Shown piece after piece: positions 5,967 to 8,395 of a DNA stretch of 8,395 nucleotides. The notes beneath the pieces were generated by a model that made no database searches, was not told the origin of the DNA, and saw nothing but the letters and a program-made list of their open reading frames with translations. How positions within the stretch are numbered: position 1 is the first letter of the stretch; each line of letters opens with the position of its first letter. Made by a program: the position numbers and the translations under genes. Source of the stretch: Alphaproteobacteria bacterium (GTDB taxonomy: Bacteria; Pseudomonadota; Alphaproteobacteria; Micavibrionales; Micavibrionaceae); the NCBI GenBank assembly GCA_016763095.1, contig JAESUK010000107.1, positions 1 through 8,395 of the forward strand, given 5' to 3'.

Positions 5967-7040
5967 ATGAGTGATAAAAACCGCTATGAACGCCAAGTTA
6001 TATTGCCAGAAATTGGTGAGTCTGGGCAGGAAAAATTATCAAACGCGTCTGTGTTGTGTATCGGTGCAGGTGGGTTAGGGTGCCCTGCACTTCTTTACTT
6101 GGCAGCGGCAGGCGTTGGGCATTTGGGCATCGTTGATTTTGACGTGGTTGAGGAAACGAACCTACAACGCCAAGTTTTATTTACGACAGATCAAATCGGT
6201 GTGAACAAAGCGAAAGCGGCAAAAACACGCTTAACTGCACTTAATCCTGAAATAGAAATTGATGTCTGTCCTGAAGAGTTAACAGATAAAAATGCACAAG
6301 CGCTTTTCGAAAAATATGATGTCATTATTGATGGAACAGATAACTTCTCGACAAAGTTCCTGATTAATGATGTTGCGGTTAAAGCCAATAAGCCCTTTGT
6401 GTACGGCTCTATTCTCGGCTTTGATGGGCAAGTCTCTGTCTTTAATAATCAGGATGGACCATGTTATAGATGTTTATTCCCAGAAGCTCCAAAAGGACAT
6501 GTACCAAACTGCGCGCAAGCAGGAGTGATAGGCGCAGTTGCAGGGATTGTGGGAACGACACAGGCGATGGAGGCGATTAAAGTTATCCTTGAGAACAAAG
6601 ATCTTCCTCCTCTTTCAGGCTGTTTATGGACAATTGATATGCACACGATGGAGAGCAAGCGCCTGCGTATATCCAAAAACGAGAACTGTACTGTGTGTTC
6701 AAAGGCGCAAAAAGAAATTGTGCCTCAATATTCATCACCTGTGTGCGGCTTTGTCCAAGAGGTCACGCCAGAGCAAGCGCGCTTGAATTCTTCTGCCATT
6801 CTGATTGATGTCCGTGAAATTGAAGAGTGGAATGAAGGTTATATAGAAAACGCGAGACATGCACCGCTCTCTGATTTGATGCAAGGCACAATTCCAGACC
6901 TTCCAACAGATTGCGAGATTATTTTGTACTGTCAAAAAGGGATTCGTGGAGAGAAAGCGGCACAAATTTTTAAAGCCAAAGGCTATTTGAACATCAATAA
7001 TATGTCGGGCGGGTATGCCGCGTGGGTGAAGTGCTCTTAA
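5967..7040 (+). CDS. moeB: MoeB/ThiF-type adenylyltransferase fused to a rhodanese domain (MoeBR/MoeZ/MOCS3-like)
   Basis: This E1-like enzyme adenylates the C-terminal glycine of a small sulfur carrier (MoaD or ThiS type). With its rhodanese domain it can pass sulfur to form the thiocarboxylate used for molybdopterin or related products. The E1 domain (about 1-245) has the nucleotide loop GAGGLG (33-38), Asp57 and Asp59, NLQRQ with Arg68, DGTDN (122-126), two zinc pairs CYRC (166, 169) and CTVC (241, 244), and the conserved Cys182 in NCAQAGV. The rhodanese domain (about 262-355) has LIDVRE, then the active loop YCQKGIRG with Cys322. The length of 357 is normal for such fusions. It follows the DUF442 gene by 12 bp. 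Its stop overlaps the stop of the convergent TSUP gene in the 4-base palindrome TTAA. The carrier protein is not encoded here, so molybdopterin versus thiamine use is undecided; the nearby mobA favours molybdopterin. Confidence 0.92.
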   Translation: MSDKNRYERQVILPEIGESGQEKLSNASVLCIGAGGLGCPALLYLAAAGVGHLGIVDFDVVEETNLQRQVLFTTDQIGVNKAKAAKTRLTALNPEIEIDVCPEELTDKNAQALFEKYDVIIDGTDNFSTKFLINDVAVKANKPFVYGSILGFDGQVSVFNNQDGPCYRCLFPEAPKGHVPNCAQAGVIGAVAGIVGTTQAMEAIKVILENKDLPPLSGCLWTIDMHTMESKRLRISKNENCTVCSKAQKEIVPQYSSPVCGFVQEVTPEQARLNSSAILIDVREIEEWNEGYIENARHAPLSDLMQGTIPDLPTDCEIILYCQKGIRGEKAAQIFKAKGYLNINNMSGGYAAWVKCS

Positions 7041-7810
7041 ACACTCATTTCCCACCAACGCCAAATTAAACGCACCGCTACATATAAAATCAATAACGCC
7101 GTCATAACACGTAATGTATTTGGATTAAGGTGCTTTGCTCCCATGGATGATCCAATTTGTCCACCAATAAGCACAGCAGGAAATAACAGCCAATAGGCAG
7201 AAATATCACTGACAAGCGCCATATTGCTTAGCTTCATGATTTGCCCAATTAATCCCGCGAGTGAATTGACAAGAATAAAGATGCTACATGTTGCCGCAAT
7301 CTTTCGGGCACTATCCCAATGCATAAGATACAGGATAGGTGCGAGAAAAACCCCGCCACCAATACCAACAAGCCCAGACAACAACCCAAGCATTACTCCA
7401 ATAATTGGGGGTAGGAAGCGGTGCTTATTAATTGTTTCTTGTTCAATATTATGTGTGTCATCAATCTCTCTTTTAAACCAAAGCATACGCATTCCAACGA
7501 TAAGCAATGAAACCCCAAGCAATCCAATAAACACCATTTCGGGAATATCCAGATAGCCCCCAAGCCATGCCGCAGGAACAGATGTGACAATCCATGGTGC
7601 AATGCGCCGAAGATTTATGTGCCCCGCGCGTGAGAACTTGTATGTTCCGCCAATGACAACAATCAGATTACAAAGAAGCGCAATAGAGGGCAGAATGCGA
7701 TAATCGGTTTCTGCCAAAACCAACAGCGCGCTATAGGTTGATCCCCCTCCAAACCCAACAGCAGCATAAAGCATCGCCGTTATAAAAAAGGAAATGCTGA
7801 GAGCTATCAC
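7037..7810 (-). CDS. TauE/SafE-family (TSUP) membrane transporter
   Basis: This is a 257-residue inner-membrane protein with about eight hydrophobic segments. It has the duplicated family motif: GFGGGS (19-24) in the first half and GLVGIGGGVFLAP (146-158) in the second, reflecting the two repeated halves of TSUP proteins. Members move sulfite, sulfoacetate and other small organosulfur or anionic compounds; the substrate here cannot be read from sequence. The start is a GTG (7808-7810) that overlaps the stop of the upstream gene as GTGA, which supports translational coupling. It is the last gene of the mobA chain, so its job may relate to sulfur or oxyanion handling in molybdenum cofactor metabolism; this is inference. 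Its 3' end overlaps the stop of moeB, leaving no room for an intergenic terminator. Confidence 0.88.
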   Translation of the reverse strand: MIALSISFFITAMLYAAVGFGGGSTYSALLVLAETDYRILPSIALLCNLIVVIGGTYKFSRAGHINLRRIAPWIVTSVPAAWLGGYLDIPEMVFIGLLGVSLLIVGMRMLWFKREIDDTHNIEQETINKHRFLPPIIGVMLGLLSGLVGIGGGVFLAPILYLMHWDSARKIAATCSIFILVNSLAGLIGQIMKLSNMALVSDISAYWLLFPAVLIGGQIGSSMGAKHLNPNTLRVMTALLILYVAVRLIWRWWEMSV

Positions 7811-8109
7811 TTTCGATGCTCTTTTCTTATATCAACTTGAAGCGTGATAGATAAATCATCTGTTTGTTGAATTATTCCCTCTCTATTTTTTCCCATGTTG
7901 GATAGTTCCTGTAATAGCTCAGGAGAGATAACAAGAGTTAGTGAGTCAGCCTTCAAAGTTGATTGGATTGTCTTGCTTTGTCCTGTTGGACTTATAATTA
8001 CTGACAATAATGTTGTTTTTATGCTTAAAGGCGTTTGCTCAAGAAGTGTGTTTAGTTCTTCCTGAGTAATTTTAAAGGTTAAATGCTGATCTTCAATTTT
8101 AAGATTCAT
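7807..8109 (-). CDS. Small protein of unknown function between mobA and the TSUP gene
   Basis: I do not recognise this 100-residue protein with confidence. It starts MNLKIEDQHLTFKITQEEL. This resembles small proteins I recall with an N-terminal MKLRI...LRLRLT..EV pattern (DUF7009-like), but that is tentative. It is soluble, has no signal peptide or membrane helix, contains no Cys, and alternates short hydrophobic strands (LSVIIS, SLTLVIS, LSITLQVDI), which suggests a beta-rich fold. A longer in-frame start at 8160 exists. I prefer the ATG at 8107-8109, because it overlaps the mobA stop as ATGA and gives the family-like N-terminus. Its own stop overlaps the TSUP start as GTGA. It is therefore tightly coupled to both neighbours and probably works with one of them. 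Confidence 0.8.
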   Translation of the reverse strand: MNLKIEDQHLTFKITQEELNTLLEQTPLSIKTTLLSVIISPTGQSKTIQSTLKADSLTLVISPELLQELSNMGKNREGIIQQTDDLSITLQVDIRKEHRK

Positions 8110-8395
8110 GGGCAAAGAACCTTGCCCCAGTCTTCTGGTGTGTTTGTATTTGTCATGCACTTATTCAGCTCTTGCGGTAAAGCAATGGAGGACACATCCA
8201 AGGCATTTAATAGGTCTTTCACGGAGTCATGTCGAGTTTGCACTTGGGTGGCTTTTATAAGGGCAGGGAGAGGATGGTTTTCAAAACACTCCCCTCGCTC
8301 TTGCTTCAACAACAGGCGCAAAATATCTATGCTCAAAAGAGGCATATCGACGGGAATGAACAAAACACCACCAGTATGATCAAGATGATTAAGCA
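8106..8395 (-). CDS. mobA: Molybdenum cofactor guanylyltransferase MobA (C-terminal part, cut by window edge)
   Basis: About 95 C-terminal residues are visible; the frame is open through base 8395, so the N-terminus, including the LAGG..RMG nucleotide loop, lies outside. MobA transfers GMP from GTP to molybdopterin-bound molybdenum to make the MGD cofactor, in the cytoplasm. The evidence is LFIPVDMPLLS with the metal-binding Asp, then ENHPLPALI, and the closing pattern NTNTPEDW, which matches the NINTPED end of MobA proteins. A TTG inside the frame (8361-8363) is not a real start, because the coding frame continues upstream without a stop. The TGA stop overlaps the ATG of the next gene. MobA is relatively divergent between species and only a third is visible, so a related nucleotidyltransferase (such as MocA) is the main alternative. 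Confidence 0.8.
   Translation of the reverse strand, partial: LNHLDHTGGVLFIPVDMPLLSIDILRLLLKQERGECFENHPLPALIKATQVQTRHDSVKDLLNALDVSSIALPQELNKCMTNTNTPEDWGKVLCP

Noticed and set aside
8110..8160. Longer start for the orphan protein after mobA
   Set aside because: It would overlap the mobA coding end by 55 bases. The ATG at 8107-8109 makes the standard ATGA overlap and a family-like N-terminus.
1..8395. CRISPR array, tRNA, rRNA, insertion sequence or phage gene
   Set aside because: I saw no regularly spaced repeats, no tRNA-like cloverleaf, no transposase or integrase, and no terminal inverted repeats. Nearly all of the window is accounted for by ordinary genes.

Overview
The window looks like a chromosomal segment of a Gram-negative proteobacterium of moderate to low GC. 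It encodes an outer-membrane receptor, a TonB protein, periplasmic signal peptides and the anaerobic-type FabA/FabB pair. The FabA/FabB style suggests an alphaproteobacterium, but that is an impression and not proven here. No rRNA, tRNA, CRISPR array, insertion sequence or other mobile element is visible. Both ends cut through genes: fabB on the left and mobA on the right.

Layout, left to right. (1) 1-1461, minus strand: fabA-fabB, the unsaturated fatty acid module. (2) 1577-4750, minus strand: a compact set of three genes, consisting of a small Cys-containing exported protein (DUF2946-like), an OprC/NosA-type TonB-dependent copper receptor and a dedicated TonB. This reads as a copper acquisition operon. 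Its upstream region (4751-4941) carries a perfect 7-bp inverted repeat, CGGGACA-N24-TGTCCCG. (3) 4942-5304, plus strand: a small two-helix membrane protein of unknown function, divergent from the copper genes. (4) 5415-7040, plus strand: an exported DUF442-type protein with a C-x4-R loop, followed 12 bp later by a MoeB/ThiF-type E1 enzyme fused to a rhodanese domain. (5) 7037-8395, minus strand: mobA (partial), an unrecognised 100-residue protein and a TauE/SafE-type (TSUP) transporter. These three are chained by 4-bp stop/start overlaps (ATGA, GTGA).

How the genes may work together. The exported DUF2946-like protein, receptor and TonB would move copper across the outer membrane using inner-membrane energy; ExbB/ExbD must come from elsewhere. 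On the right, the E1-rhodanese enzyme (sulfur transfer to a MoaD/ThiS-type carrier) and MobA (last step of guanylated molybdenum cofactor synthesis) point to molybdenum cofactor and sulfur handling. The TSUP transporter and the DUF442 protein fit a sulfur theme, but that link is inferred from neighbourhood.

The most interesting points are these. The copper receptor keeps three of the four copper ligands known for OprC but has Gly where the Cys of the CxxxM motif should be. The copper operon's upstream inverted repeat may be an operator or an RNA hairpin. The mobA-orphan-TSUP chain suggests that an uncharacterised small protein and a TSUP transporter act with molybdenum cofactor synthesis.
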